Positions 18,029-26,815 of a stretch of 64,000 nt of DNA are shown piece by piece. Position numbers and translations under genes: made by a program. Every line of letters starts with the position of its first letter. Within the stretch, counting starts at the first letter, position 1. Origin of the DNA: CALLPQ01 sp964392325. Lineage in GTDB: Bacteria; Pseudomonadota; Alphaproteobacteria; Caulobacterales; Parvularculaceae. The stretch lies in contig CAYMPJ010000014.1 of the NCBI GenBank assembly GCA_964392325.1, forward strand, positions 39,306 to 103,305, in the 5' to 3' direction. The notes beneath the pieces are model-generated. The model had not been told where the DNA came from and did not search any database. It worked only from the letters and a program-made list of their open reading frames with translations.

Positions 18029-18949
18029 TCAGCTAGCCGCTTTTCGCGCGTCCAAAATAAAACGGCTCGTCATGAGGTCTAGATGTGCGCCGCCGCCATT
18101 TTTAAAAATTGTGATTTCATCATCACTGCGCCGCTGCATATATTCCATTTGATAAAAGTCTGCGATGATATCACTTTCATGAATAACGCCTTCAGATATC
18201 GGGATGAGAAGTTCGCCAATATGCTCAATTGTCGTCTCACGGCAATCTACAAAAATGCGCCCTCGGCGTAAGACCTCATCATCAGCCTCTCGCATATCGG
18301 GACGGTATGCGCCGATTAAATCCACATGTTGACCCGGACGTAACCATTCACCTTTTAAAATAGCTTCTGTTGACATTGTCGCGCATGTGATAATGTCTGC
18401 TTTATTGACGGCGTCTGCGAGAGAGGACACAATTGTCGTCCCCGGATAGCTCTTCGCAAAAGCCTCGGCATTTGCGAGCGAGCGGTTCCATATAGCAAAC
18501 TCCGCCTGCGGATAAAGCGCGCTATAAGCCTCATAAAGCGAGTGACCTACAGTGCCTGCACCCATGATTAAAATATGCCGACTATCGGGCCTTGCAAGGC
18601 ACTTTGCGCCTAATAGACTATCTCCTGCCGTTTTCCATTTCGTGACAAGATGAAAATCTATAATCGCTTCTAGGGATCCATTCAGACTCGAAAATAGATT
18701 GACGGCCCCGCCCACTGTGGGCTTACCTTGTTTAGAATTTTCTGGAAATATTGTGGCACATTTTACAGCGAGCCCTAAACCATTTATCCAAGCCGAACGA
18801 TTTAATAATGTGTTGTCCTCTTCATAAAGAAACACGTCCTTCATCTGTGCTTTAGGCATTTTATACCCCTTTATGAAAGCGTCAGTTAGGGATAACCAAT
18901 CAAGGTATTTCTCCCCTTCTTCAAAATAAATTATTTGCGTCATCTGCAT
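18029..18949 (-). CDS. Ornithine cyclodeaminase / mu-crystallin family protein, likely pyrroline-2-carboxylate reductase
   Basis: NAD(P)-dependent enzyme of the OCD/mu-crystallin family. The N-terminal domain has AVKCATIFPENSKQGKPTVGG (substrate Lys), the Rossmann core has ILIMGAGTVGHSLYEA, and the C-terminal part has HVDLIGAYRPDMREAD and FKNGGGAHLDLMTSRFI. This family includes ornithine cyclodeaminase, alanine dehydrogenases and delta-1-pyrroline-2-carboxylate reductases. Nearness to a trans-3-hydroxyproline dehydratase favours the last function: pyrroline-2-carboxylate to L-proline. It is convergent with the dehydratase, about 880 bases away, so not in the same transcript. Base composition is closer to the host. 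Confidence 0.75.
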   Translation of the reverse strand: MQMTQIIYFEEGEKYLDWLSLTDAFIKGYKMPKAQMKDVFLYEEDNTLLNRSAWINGLGLAVKCATIFPENSKQGKPTVGGAVNLFSSLNGSLEAIIDFHLVTKWKTAGDSLLGAKCLARPDSRHILIMGAGTVGHSLYEAYSALYPQAEFAIWNRSLANAEAFAKSYPGTTIVSSLADAVNKADIITCATMSTEAILKGEWLRPGQHVDLIGAYRPDMREADDEVLRRGRIFVDCRETTIEHIGELLIPISEGVIHESDIIADFYQMEYMQRRSDDEITIFKNGGGAHLDLMTSRFILDARKAAS

Positions 18950-18956
18950 ACCTCTA

Positions 18957-19450
18957 ATAACCCTACACCATCTTGAATTTTCCCAATCATTTCGCGTTCT
19001 TTTCCTACTAGAGGAGTTTGGCGCTCCCTATGAAATCGAGGTCTATGACCGAGACCCCAAAACTCATTATGCGCCGCCAGAGTACAAAGCCATTTTGCCG
19101 ACAAATGCAGCGTCAGTTATAACCGACAATAGTCTAGCGCTGGCAGAAACAAGCGCAATCATGGACTACATTTTGGACAAATATGATATGGGCAACTACG
19201 CCCAAAGCCCAACACGCCAAATTGCACACAATATCTGTTTTGGTATCACGCCGATCAGGGGTCGATGATGACACAGATGTACCTAGAAAGCGTTCTTCGA
19301 ATAACCGGGCAGCGTGTTCCATTTTTCTTAAAGCCAGTTATACATCCAGTGCTGAAGGCGGCAGTTAACGGCTCTGCCAAGCCACGACTGGAAGCCTTGT
19401 TCAAAACGGCTGAAAGCGACCTAGCCGAAACCGGGTGGTTTGCCTCATAG
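18957..19450 (+). pseudogene. Frameshifted glutathione S-transferase
   Basis: One frame from about 18957 reads ITLHHLE...FLLEEFGAPYEIEVYDRD, then PPEYKAILPTNAASVI and LAETSAIMDYILDKYD, the thioredoxin-like half of a GST. Between about 19220 and 19260 the match moves to another frame, which continues FWYHADQGSMMTQMYL and VIHPVLKAAV before a premature stop at 19448. The start codon is missing and the C-terminal helices are truncated. At least one indel and a lost start make this a clear pseudogene rather than a sequencing slip alone. Confidence 0.75.
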
Positions 19451-19685
19451 CTGAATTAGCACGAGCGTCCTATTATCGCTCCACGTAAGCCGTTCAAAAC
19501 TACGGCAAGAACCTACCGCAAACCTTCCATTCGCAATTTCGAGCCGACTGTCATCTTTTGGCGAAAACCGGCCCTCAATTTCAAACTGAGGCACTACCCG
19601 GCGTTCAATCCGGCAAGATGCGGCATATCTGAGTCGCGGGCCCTAAGAGCCTAACCAATGCTTTTTGCGATTTTTCGTTTTGGCT

Positions 19686-20816
19686 CTAAGAGGCCCGTTT
19701 AATATCAATTGATTGCTCACCGAAACCGTCATTTTCCAGATAAGCTTTCACCGGTAACGGATTACCGCAATAATTCCCCTGCCCAAGCCGGACGCCAAGC
19801 GCGCGCAATTGATCTTGCTGGGCCCGCGTTTCAATTTTCTCGGCAATCAATTCAATACCAGCCTCTTGCGCGCTGGCATAAAACTTCGCAAATTCCGGAT
19901 TTGCGCTTGCGCCGCCGCCATTATTTTGAGCGCCATTACCCAGCAAAATATTCGCTGAGGTCTTTATATAACTCAAATTCATCCGATTGAGTGCTTTGAA
20001 ATCCACATCCATACGATGGACATGATCAACCGAAAACGAAAATCCACGCTCTGCAATGACATGAAGGCTTTTTGCAATTGTCGGGTCCAACAAGGAAATC
20101 GCAGGTTGGGTGAATTCAAAAACAATCTGATCCGATAAATCTTGATTGGTATCCAGATATTGGGTAAAGAGCGCAAAGAAGTTTTGGTCATAAAGCGTAG
20201 CGGGCGAGACATTACAAAATACTGTTGCCATATTATCGGCCAGCGCAAAAGAGCGTACCGCCTGAACCGAACGCATCAAAATCATATTATCAATAAATCC
20301 GATATGATTTGCGCGCTCTACTGCTTCTAAATATTCTGCTGGTCGTAAAAGCGCACCGGTTTCATCGCGCAATCTTGAAAAGGCTTCAAAGAAAGTCGTC
20401 CGTTCACCATCTAAATTTACAATAGGTTGCAAATAAAGCTCAAGGCGATTTTGACTTGTCGCCGATTGAACCTTTTCCAACATAGCCATATCGCTATCGC
20501 TCAGACTACTCACAGAGCGCAAGGCCTCAACCTGTTTATCAATAGTGCGGTTTAGATCATCAATCAGAATTTGGGAATCATGCTCGGCGCGATTTTCAAA
20601 GCGTTCATATCGCTCCATTTTTTCGCTCATCGCAATCCAGTCGGCTTTTCCGCGCGCATAAAGAACAAGGCATGCCATCAGGCATATTGCTATCCATATA
20701 AACGAGACAACCGGCATTGTTTCGTGCAATGCACTGACGATAATCATTCCTACTATAATCGCCCCGGCGATCATTAGCATTTCAATATTATTAAATATTG
20801 TAGGTTTACGATCCAT
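19686..20816 (-). CDS. Membrane-anchored EAL-domain protein, probably degenerate
   Basis: Two hydrophobic segments (about residues 12-55) are followed by a short helical linker and an EAL-type domain. Landmarks are YLQPIVNLDG, EAF in place of EAL, CNVSPATL, VFEFTQPAI, FSVDHVHRMDVDF where DDFGTGYSS is expected, YIKTSANIL, IAEKIETRAQ and LGQGNY. Several metal-binding and catalytic positions survive, but the DDFG loop is replaced, so c-di-GMP hydrolysis is doubtful; it may bind c-di-GMP or a partner protein. No GGDEF domain is attached. Length 376. Confidence 0.8.
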   Translation of the reverse strand: MDRKPTIFNNIEMLMIAGAIIVGMIIVSALHETMPVVSFIWIAICLMACLVLYARGKADWIAMSEKMERYERFENRAEHDSQILIDDLNRTIDKQVEALRSVSSLSDSDMAMLEKVQSATSQNRLELYLQPIVNLDGERTTFFEAFSRLRDETGALLRPAEYLEAVERANHIGFIDNMILMRSVQAVRSFALADNMATVFCNVSPATLYDQNFFALFTQYLDTNQDLSDQIVFEFTQPAISLLDPTIAKSLHVIAERGFSFSVDHVHRMDVDFKALNRMNLSYIKTSANILLGNGAQNNGGGASANPEFAKFYASAQEAGIELIAEKIETRAQQDQLRALGVRLGQGNYCGNPLPVKAYLENDGFGEQSIDIKRAS

Positions 20817-21050
20817 CTTGCCCTATCGATCTGGCGTGTTTGCCGCTTTATTGGTGAGACCGATAGAATAGGGTGCGATTATAAATAACAGTTTAACATA
20901 TTGAAAAACTTCATCTGGCCCAATGGGAAGCCGGAAAATTCAAGAAAAACCGGTGTGGGTATGGCGACTTTGTTAACATAGTCGATAGCTTTATAAACAA
21001 ATTCAAAACATGCTCACGAAGTCACTGAAAAGACGTGGCATCCCCCGCCT

Positions 21051-21713
21051 TTAAAAGGCCTCCTCAATCGGATCGATAACAATTTCTACGCGCCGATTTA
21101 AGGCTTGACCGCGAGCGGATTCATTATCGGCGACAGGGCGCTTTTCACCAAAACCCACCGCCAGAAGGCGTTGCCCGTTGATTCCCTGACTGACGAGATA
21201 ATCTGAAACCGAAATTGCCCGGCGCTCTGACAAATCCTGATTATAGTCATCACTGCCCCGCGCATCCGCATGGCCATAAACATTGATTGCGGTCTTGTCA
21301 TATTCATTCAGGGTGATCGCAACAGCGTTTAAGGTCTCATAAAAATTTGACGTCACATCCGCCGAGGCTGTCTCAAAGGTAATATCGGAGGGCATATTTA
21401 GTAAAATGCTATCGCCATTGCGGCTGATGGATACGCCGGAACGCGCCAGACGCTGGCGCAATTTTTCCTGCTGCTGGTCTTGATAAACCCCGATACCGAT
21501 GCCGGTGGCCCCGCCAACGCCGGCGCCAATCACCGCGCCCTTGGCTGCATCACCAGCAATAGCGCCAATAACTGCGCCTGCCGCTGCGCCGGCCCCGGCA
21601 CCCGCTGCACCGCTCGTGACCACACGGCCCGCTCTTCTCTCGCCTGTATAGGGATTGGTTGTACACCCAACCGCCACCAAAGCGGCCACACTCAAGATTA
21701 ACATTTTACGCAT
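21051..21713 (-). CDS. OmpA-family lipoprotein with glycine-zipper segment
   Basis: A signal peptide with lipobox ALVAVGC (Cys at 17) is followed by a glycine-zipper region (SGAAGAGAGAAAGAVIGAI) and a C-terminal OmpA-like peptidoglycan-binding domain containing VYGHADARGSDDYNQDLSERRA and GEKRPVADNESARGQALNRRVEI. It resembles YiaD-type proteins that link the outer membrane to peptidoglycan; the conserved Asp and Arg of NQDLSERRA and LNRRVEI contact the peptide stem. Length 220 is standard. It appears monocistronic. Confidence 0.92.
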   Translation of the reverse strand: MRKMLILSVAALVAVGCTTNPYTGERRAGRVVTSGAAGAGAGAAAGAVIGAIAGDAAKGAVIGAGVGGATGIGIGVYQDQQQEKLRQRLARSGVSISRNGDSILLNMPSDITFETASADVTSNFYETLNAVAITLNEYDKTAINVYGHADARGSDDYNQDLSERRAISVSDYLVSQGINGQRLLAVGFGEKRPVADNESARGQALNRRVEIVIDPIEEAF

Positions 21714-21982
21714 TTTAGTGTCCTTATTTGAAATTCACTCTGGTCGACCCCGCATAGTATATGCTTTTGGCCGATGGCGATTTCATGACAAAATTTGCAC
21801 AAATAAGCCAATTACACCTGCGTAAGTTAAATTCCACGCCCATCTCATGGGGTTCGTCTATTGGCCAAGGCGGCTTTTTCATAAAATATTCGGAATTAAT
21901 TCAAAGCCGTCAGGATTTAAGTCCCGCCATCTTGACAATTAGCATAAAATTCCAAATAACTGTCGAAAATGCAGGTGTATGA

Positions 21983-22456
21983 ATGAAACTTGACCAGATC
22001 GACCACAAAATATTGAAGTTTTTGCAAGAAAATGCTCGCATCACCAATGCCGAGTTGGCCGAGAAGGTTGGCCTATCGCCGACACCTTGCTTGCGCCGAC
22101 TGCGCCGTCTTGAAACCGATGGCATTATCCGGGGCTACCACACCGAGGTAAACCGCGAGGCCCTCGGCATCAATGTCACTGTGATCATTTTGGTCAAACT
22201 CGAGCGCGAGGACGATATAACACTGCGCGAGTTTGAAGCCGCGATACAAAAACGCTCTGAAGTGATGGAATGCTATTTGGTCACGGGTAAGTTCGACTAT
22301 TTCTTGCGGGTCGTGATCCCCAGCCTTGCTGCTTATGAGGCATTTTTGTCAGAGACAATGTTGCGCATGCCTAATATTGCAACGGTGGAATCAAGCTTTA
22401 CCCTGCGCGAGGTAGAGCGCAAAACTGTCCTCCCATACACACCCGACCTCAGCTGA
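21983..22456 (+). CDS. Lrp/AsnC family transcriptional regulator
   Basis: A DNA-binding regulator of 157 residues. The N-terminal winged helix-turn-helix reads LDQIDHKILKFLQENARITN...LAEKVGLSPTPCLRRLRRLETDGII, and the C-terminal RAM domain has VECYLVTGKFDYFLRV-type sequence (here VMECYLVTGKFDYFLRVV). Such proteins sense amino acids. No amino-acid gene is divergent from it, although an Asn/Leu-type ligand is likely by family. The gene starts right after an upstream region of about 270 bases with no other gene. Confidence 0.92.
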   Translation: MKLDQIDHKILKFLQENARITNAELAEKVGLSPTPCLRRLRRLETDGIIRGYHTEVNREALGINVTVIILVKLEREDDITLREFEAAIQKRSEVMECYLVTGKFDYFLRVVIPSLAAYEAFLSETMLRMPNIATVESSFTLREVERKTVLPYTPDLS

Positions 22457-22538
22457 GCGGGTTTACGGTAAGCGGATTTCAATCTTGATAAGCGACAGCC
22501 TAACCCCGGGCAAACCAGGCCCACGCTCATTTCGCCCC

Positions 22539-22826
22539 CTATTTTGATTTCGACTTTCCAGACCCTGACTTATCGTCCTTGGGTCTGGTTGATCTAACCA
22601 ATTTTCGATGGGGACCATTATAATCTTCTATCCCCTGCTCGATCGCATAACACGCCAAACGCACCGATAGGGGGATGACAACACTCACCCCCTCTCGCTC
22701 GCCTTTTTCATAATATTGAATCATACGACGTTTTAACCCAAGGGCATGCGCAGCCTCTTTTTGAGACATTTTCAAACTGCGTCGCCAAGTTTTAAAATCT
22801 TTCGGCTCCACGCTGCTTCCCTCCAT
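22539..22826 (-). CDS. Small XRE-type helix-turn-helix protein
   Basis: A 95-residue protein whose residues about 8-60 form a Cro/XRE-like helix-turn-helix (FKTWRRSLKMSQKEAAHALGLKRRMIQYYEKG), followed by a helix and a basic, Lys/Ser-rich tail. Probably a DNA-binding regulator; target unknown. Convergent with the Lrp gene. Confidence 0.72.
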   Translation of the reverse strand: MEGSSVEPKDFKTWRRSLKMSQKEAAHALGLKRRMIQYYEKGEREGVSVVIPLSVRLACYAIEQGIEDYNGPHRKLVRSTRPKDDKSGSGKSKSK

Positions 22827-23199
22827 ACATTATATTTTCCCGGCGGATGATTTATACCCTCACTTTATCGAAATCGGCAAAGCAAGTTTTCCACCATAAG
22901 CATTTCGCTCGCTAACCATCAAGCTCCAGCTTACCCCTTTAGCGGTAAATCAATTATAATCCATTTATTTGACAGTTTTAGGGGATGGGCAATTGTTGCG
23001 GGGATGAATATCTAATTATTCGCCAAAATTAAACAGGGTGTTATGGTTGGGTGGCCCTTGGCTCACCGGAGCTAAATTTGCACGAATAACCTTCCATCGG
23101 CTAAAATTAGGGATGGCATCGCCACCATAAATAAACTGGACAAAACATTAGAGGCTCGAAATATTCGGGTTCATTATAAAGAATTGAAAGAAGACGGAT
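22827..23199. other. Intergenic region between the XRE and VOC genes
   Basis: A possible sigma-70 -35 box TTGACA is visible at about 22971-22976, but no convincing -10 follows at the right distance. No RNA gene or repeat is seen. Confidence 0.3.
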
Positions 23200-23613
23200 A
23201 TGCAAGTCACATCGCTCGATCATATCAACATCACCACCTCGGATATGGAAGGAACAGTTTCGTTCTTCATAAAAGTTTTTGGTCTTGAGCTCAGAGATAC
23301 ACCGGCGCATTTGTCCCCTGAACATATTCAGTGGCTTTACGATAAAAATGGCAATTCAATTATTCACGTCAATTCCAAAGAGGCGCAGCAACTCTATGAC
23401 CGCCCTACCCCAAGCGGACAGGTCACCGGGGCAATCCACCATGTTGCTTTTTCATGCACCGGCCACGCAGCCTTCGCGGCGCATCTTAAAAAACTGGAGA
23501 TTGATTTTCGCGAGAAGGATACGCCAAGTGCGCAGCTGCGCCAGATTTTTGTTCATGAACCCAATGGGGTTTTGATCGAATTAAATTTTGTTGGGCAAGA
23601 AGAGTTTGCTTAA
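23200..23613 (+). CDS. VOC (glyoxalase/bleomycin-resistance) family protein
   Basis: A 137-residue vicinal-oxygen-chelate fold protein: LDHINITTSDMEGTVSFFIKVFGLE begins the first beta-alpha-beta module with a metal-ligand His, and HHVAFSCTG plus FVHEPNGVLIELNF make the second. These ligands (His, His, Glu) fit a metalloenzyme such as a lyase or dioxygenase; the substrate cannot be told. It is convergent with the acetyltransferase gene, 22 bases apart. Confidence 0.85.
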   Translation: MQVTSLDHINITTSDMEGTVSFFIKVFGLELRDTPAHLSPEHIQWLYDKNGNSIIHVNSKEAQQLYDRPTPSGQVTGAIHHVAFSCTGHAAFAAHLKKLEIDFREKDTPSAQLRQIFVHEPNGVLIELNFVGQEEFA

Positions 23614-23635
23614 ACAAAGGCGCTGCCAAAGAGTC

Positions 23636-24127
23636 CTATTCCAATCCGAGACTGAATTTTAATTGGCCTGCCGGTTTGACGTCATGAAACGCAAGCCATT
23701 GAACATATTCATCAGCAAGCTGGCGATAAGAAAGGCGGCCATCCCCGACAAAACCAAACCGGCTATAATATACTGGATTACCAATAAGCACACAGCCCGG
23801 CGCGTTTTGTTCTTTTAAAATATCAAGACCCTTATTAATCAGCGCACTGCCAATTCCGGTTTTTTGAAATTCCGGCGATACACAAACAGGCCCCAATGCA
23901 AACCAGCCATGCGGGGTTTGGGAGATGAAAACTGGTGAGAAAGCGATATGGCCAACAATTCGGTCCCGTTCAAGGGCAACGAGCGAGTGTTTCAGGTCGC
24001 CATCTGCCCGTAATTTATCAACTCTATCAGCCTCACTGCCATCACTGAACGCCATTGGCTCAAAGGCGCGTTTGTTAAGCGCGTAGATGGCCTCGTAATC
24101 GCCGGGTTGTTCATATCTGATATCCAT
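23636..24127 (-). CDS. GNAT family N-acetyltransferase (YhbS-like)
   Basis: A 163-residue acyl-CoA-dependent acetyltransferase. Motif A reads GPVCVSPEFQKTGIGSALINKGLDIL, with the acetyl-CoA pyrophosphate-binding Q/R-x-x-G-x-G/A pattern (QKTGIG), followed by LIGNPVYYSRFGFV, characteristic of the YhbS subgroup. Substrate unknown. Its promoter lies in the region upstream of ssrA, in the opposite direction. Confidence 0.88.
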   Translation of the reverse strand: MDIRYEQPGDYEAIYALNKRAFEPMAFSDGSEADRVDKLRADGDLKHSLVALERDRIVGHIAFSPVFISQTPHGWFALGPVCVSPEFQKTGIGSALINKGLDILKEQNAPGCVLIGNPVYYSRFGFVGDGRLSYRQLADEYVQWLAFHDVKPAGQLKFSLGLE

Positions 24128-24230
24128 AAATATTAACTAACACACCCTTCAAGGAGTTCAATTAATCGCGCGCGCCCTGCTGGCCCGCGCGCCCTATCCT
24201 TGAATTTTTAACTTCTATGGCCTATATTTC

Positions 24231-24709
24231 CTATGTCTGCTTGCAGACTATGGCGATAAATTGCGCGTATAATAAGCGGATCGGACCCGGGGGCGGTACC
24301 CGGCGGCTCCACCAGAGCCTCTAAAGATCATCAGATTTATGATTTTCAGGAGGTTGTGGAGGGGCCGAAATAGGATCGACGGACGTCTAAAAACGATGTT
24401 TTTGCTCGGGTTGCCTCCGTTATTTGGCTAAACTTGAATAATTGCAAATGACAATTTCAAGGAAGATCTTGCTCTTGCTGCCTAGTGCGGCTGAGTAAAA
24501 TCGCAAATTAAGTCCTGACCCCTTCCAAGGTCAGGCGGGGCCCCGGGGGTGCCTGGCAACAGAATCCCCCACTNNNNNNNNNNNNNNNNNNNNNNNNNNN
24601 NNNNNNNNNNNNNNNNNNNNNNNNNNNNNNNNNNNNNNNNNNNNNNNNNNNNNNNNNNNNNNNNNNNNNNNNNGGGTGCCTGGCAACAGAATCCCCCACT
24701 TTTATTTCT
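24231..24709 (+). ncRNA. ssrA: Permuted two-piece tmRNA (alphaproteobacterial type)
   Basis: Rescues stalled ribosomes and tags the peptide for proteolysis. The acceptor piece comes first, ending CGGCTCCACCA at 24314; its T-arm pairs CCGGG with CCCGG around a non-consensus loop GGCGGTA. A spacer of about 46 bases able to fold on itself follows. The coding piece starts GGGGCCG at 24361, which pairs with CGGCTCC of the acceptor end to rebuild the 7-bp tRNA-like stem. The tag reading frame at 24444-24485 encodes ANDNFKEDLALAA then TAG. The 3' pseudoknot region is interrupted by the second assembly gap; merging the duplicate 27 bases restores it. The outer ends are approximate. sspB follows directly. 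Confidence 0.92.
24574..24673. other. Assembly gap of 100 N inside ssrA, flanked by a 27-base duplicate
   Basis: The 27 bases at 24547-24573 recur exactly at 24674-24700. Collapsing them yields one uninterrupted tmRNA 3' region followed by a T-rich end, so the gap is probably an artefact of unmerged contig ends in the G+C-rich pseudoknot. Confidence 0.88.
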
Positions 24710-24911
24710 CTAATTTAAGTCATCCGGTCACTTGAAGGCTAGGATACAAGAACGGCACCACTGGCCCAATAAACCGGCTAGAGGCAAAAAAAACACACTA
24801 AACCCATAAACACATGGTTCACACAGCTGATAGATATTGATCCCGCAAACGAGAAGCGCGTATAAGGCCCACTAGAATGATAACCGCCCTTATAATTATG
24901 GGGGCTCTGAA

Positions 24912-25559
24912 ATGAGAACTGACTTGGCCGATATCGAACTTGACTATGACAGCCTGATGCAAGAAGCCCTGAGACGGGTGGTACATGATGTATTGTCGAT
25001 CACCGCTGATCTCAAAGAGACCCCCGGCGAGCATCATTTTTACATCGAGTTTTTAACCGGTGCTCAGGGCGTCTCTATTCCAGATCATTTAAAAGAAGCC
25101 TACCCTTCGCGCATGACAATTGTGCTCCATCACCAATTCGAAAATCTGGAAGTTGATGAATTTGGCTTTTCTGTCAGTCTCTGGTTTAAGGGTATGGAAG
25201 CCGCGCTCGTCATCCCGTTTGATGCAATCACCAGTTTTGCCGATCCAAGCGCAAAATTTGGGTTGCGCTTTAGCGAGGACGATCCGTCAATCAATATTCC
25301 CGGCATGAATGCGAGTGATGGCGACAATACCAACGAAAAATATCACACCGATAATGTCGAGACTTTTCATGCCGACCGTGCCGATAAGGACGCCAAGACC
25401 GAGAAACTATCGGACAAAAAACCAAAATCCAAAAAGTCGAAAAACAAAAAGAAAAAAGACAAAAGCGCTGACGATGAGCACGTGGATGAACATGAATCAT
25501 CTGAAACCACTGATGCGAGCGCCGATATTGTCAGTCTTGATTCATTTCGCAAAAAATAA
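24912..25559 (+). CDS. sspB: SspB-family ClpXP adaptor
   Basis: Adaptor that captures ssrA-tagged proteins and delivers them to ClpXP. It matches the alphaproteobacterial SspB form: LDYDSLMQEALRRVVHDVL, HHFYIEFLT, GVSIPDHLKEAYPSRMTIVLHHQFENLEV and LVIPFDAITSFADPSAKFGL. After the folded domain (about residues 1-135) comes an acidic then Lys-rich disordered tail (about 140-200) ending in a short conserved-looking IVSLDSFRKK, the expected ClpX-binding peptide. It starts about 200 bases after ssrA on the same strand, a sensible physical pairing of tag and adaptor. Confidence 0.9.
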   Translation: MRTDLADIELDYDSLMQEALRRVVHDVLSITADLKETPGEHHFYIEFLTGAQGVSIPDHLKEAYPSRMTIVLHHQFENLEVDEFGFSVSLWFKGMEAALVIPFDAITSFADPSAKFGLRFSEDDPSINIPGMNASDGDNTNEKYHTDNVETFHADRADKDAKTEKLSDKKPKSKKSKNKKKKDKSADDEHVDEHESSETTDASADIVSLDSFRKK

Positions 25560-25567
25560 AATCCGGG

Positions 25568-26536
25568 CTACGCCCCCTGCTCGCTTTCTTCCGAAAACTG
25601 ACCATATTTGCGATAACGCACCATATAGGATGGTAATATTGCCTCGATGGATCGTGGATAGATACCAAGCGCATTAAAGGTTTTTGCACCCTCGCTGACC
25701 ACATTATCAGATTTTAGCAATTTGACTTGATCGCGCGTCAAGAAGGGTTCGATCATTGGCAAGAAACCAATGGCTTCCCCGCCAAAACCCATTGCGTTGG
25801 CTGCAAAGAAAGGGACTGGCACAAGAAAACGCTTCATACGAATTTCTGTAAGCATTACTTCCATCAATTCTTTAAAGCTATAAATTTGCGGGCCGCCAAG
25901 CTCATAGGTTTGTCCAATGGTCTCGGCGCTTTCCAATGCTCCGCAAACCGCATCAGCAACATCATCAACATAAACCGGCTGGAACCGGGTCTTACCGCCG
26001 CCAATCAATGGCAAGAATGGCGAAAGCTGCGCCATGGCGGCAAAGCGGTTAAAGAAATCATCTTCCGGGCCAAAAACAATAGAAGGGCGCATGATTGTTG
26101 CCCCTGTTACGCTCGCGCGGATAGCCGCTTCCCCTTCCGCTTTGGTCTGCGCATAGAGACTATCGCTTTGCGCATCTGCGCCAATCGCGGAGAGATGAAT
26201 AAGACGCTCAATATTCTGGGAAGCACAGGCACTGGCGATATTGGCAGCCCCTTGCACCTGAACACTATTGAATTTTTGGGCCCCCTCCTGATGCAATATG
26301 CCGACGAGATTAATCACCGCATCAGCCCCGCGCACGGCCTGTTCCACAGATGGTTCATGGCGCACATTAACCTGAGTAAGCTGCACCTGCCCGACCACGC
26401 CCATCGGTTTGAGATGCATGGCCTGATGAGGGCGACGCACCCCGACCCGAACCCGCCATCCTCTGCGCGTTAGCTCTCGCACCACATGGCGACCGACAAA
26501 CCCTGATCCACCAAAAACAACTGCTAATTTGCTCAT
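25568..26536 (-). CDS. NDUFA9-like NAD-dependent epimerase family protein
   Basis: An extended short-chain-dehydrogenase fold of the complex I NDUFA9 subgroup. The Rossmann start is LAVVFGGSGFVGRHVVREL, followed by INLVGILHQEG, LIHLSAIGAD and TIMRPSIVFGPEDDFFNRF; the substrate domain has FQPVYVDDVADAV and YELGGPQIYSF. Such proteins bind NADPH; in alphaproteobacteria they are thought to relate to the accessory subunit of respiratory complex I. The ATG at 26536 (MSKLAVV) is preferred over an upstream in-frame ATG because it sits at the fold start and has a GGGAAG ribosome site. Convergent with sspB. Confidence 0.88.
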   Translation of the reverse strand: MSKLAVVFGGSGFVGRHVVRELTRRGWRVRVGVRRPHQAMHLKPMGVVGQVQLTQVNVRHEPSVEQAVRGADAVINLVGILHQEGAQKFNSVQVQGAANIASACASQNIERLIHLSAIGADAQSDSLYAQTKAEGEAAIRASVTGATIMRPSIVFGPEDDFFNRFAAMAQLSPFLPLIGGGKTRFQPVYVDDVADAVCGALESAETIGQTYELGGPQIYSFKELMEVMLTEIRMKRFLVPVPFFAANAMGFGGEAIGFLPMIEPFLTRDQVKLLKSDNVVSEGAKTFNALGIYPRSIEAILPSYMVRYRKYGQFSEESEQGA

Positions 26537-26815
26537 CAAAATTCTTCTTCCCAAGGCCCCCATCAAGACCAAACCTACAGGGGCCATTTTCCATACCGTT
26601 GGCATAGCTAAATTTCAACGTGGGATCAATTGCTCAAAATATCGCCCCTCCCTATTGATGAGCGGTATATCGGGCAATAGAGAGTTTTGGCTATAAACCG
26701 GGCTAGAGGAACCGGAGAGCTAGGACTTTTGCGCTAACAAGGTAATTTCTGTCGGAGAGAGCCCCTACCCACTGCCATATTATCAGGTGCTATAATTGCC
26801 GGAAAATTTAAACGG

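Noticed and set aside
19451..19685. Possible insertion-sequence remnant after the GST pseudogene
   Set aside because: No terminal inverted repeats, target duplication or transposase motif could be read.
24508..24699. Frame spanning the second N gap
   Set aside because: Created by reading through N; the sequence is the tmRNA 3' end.
25727..26473. Plus-strand frame of 248 codons opposite the NDUFA9-like gene
   Set aside because: Antisense of a conserved gene, odd Cys/His composition, no ribosome site.
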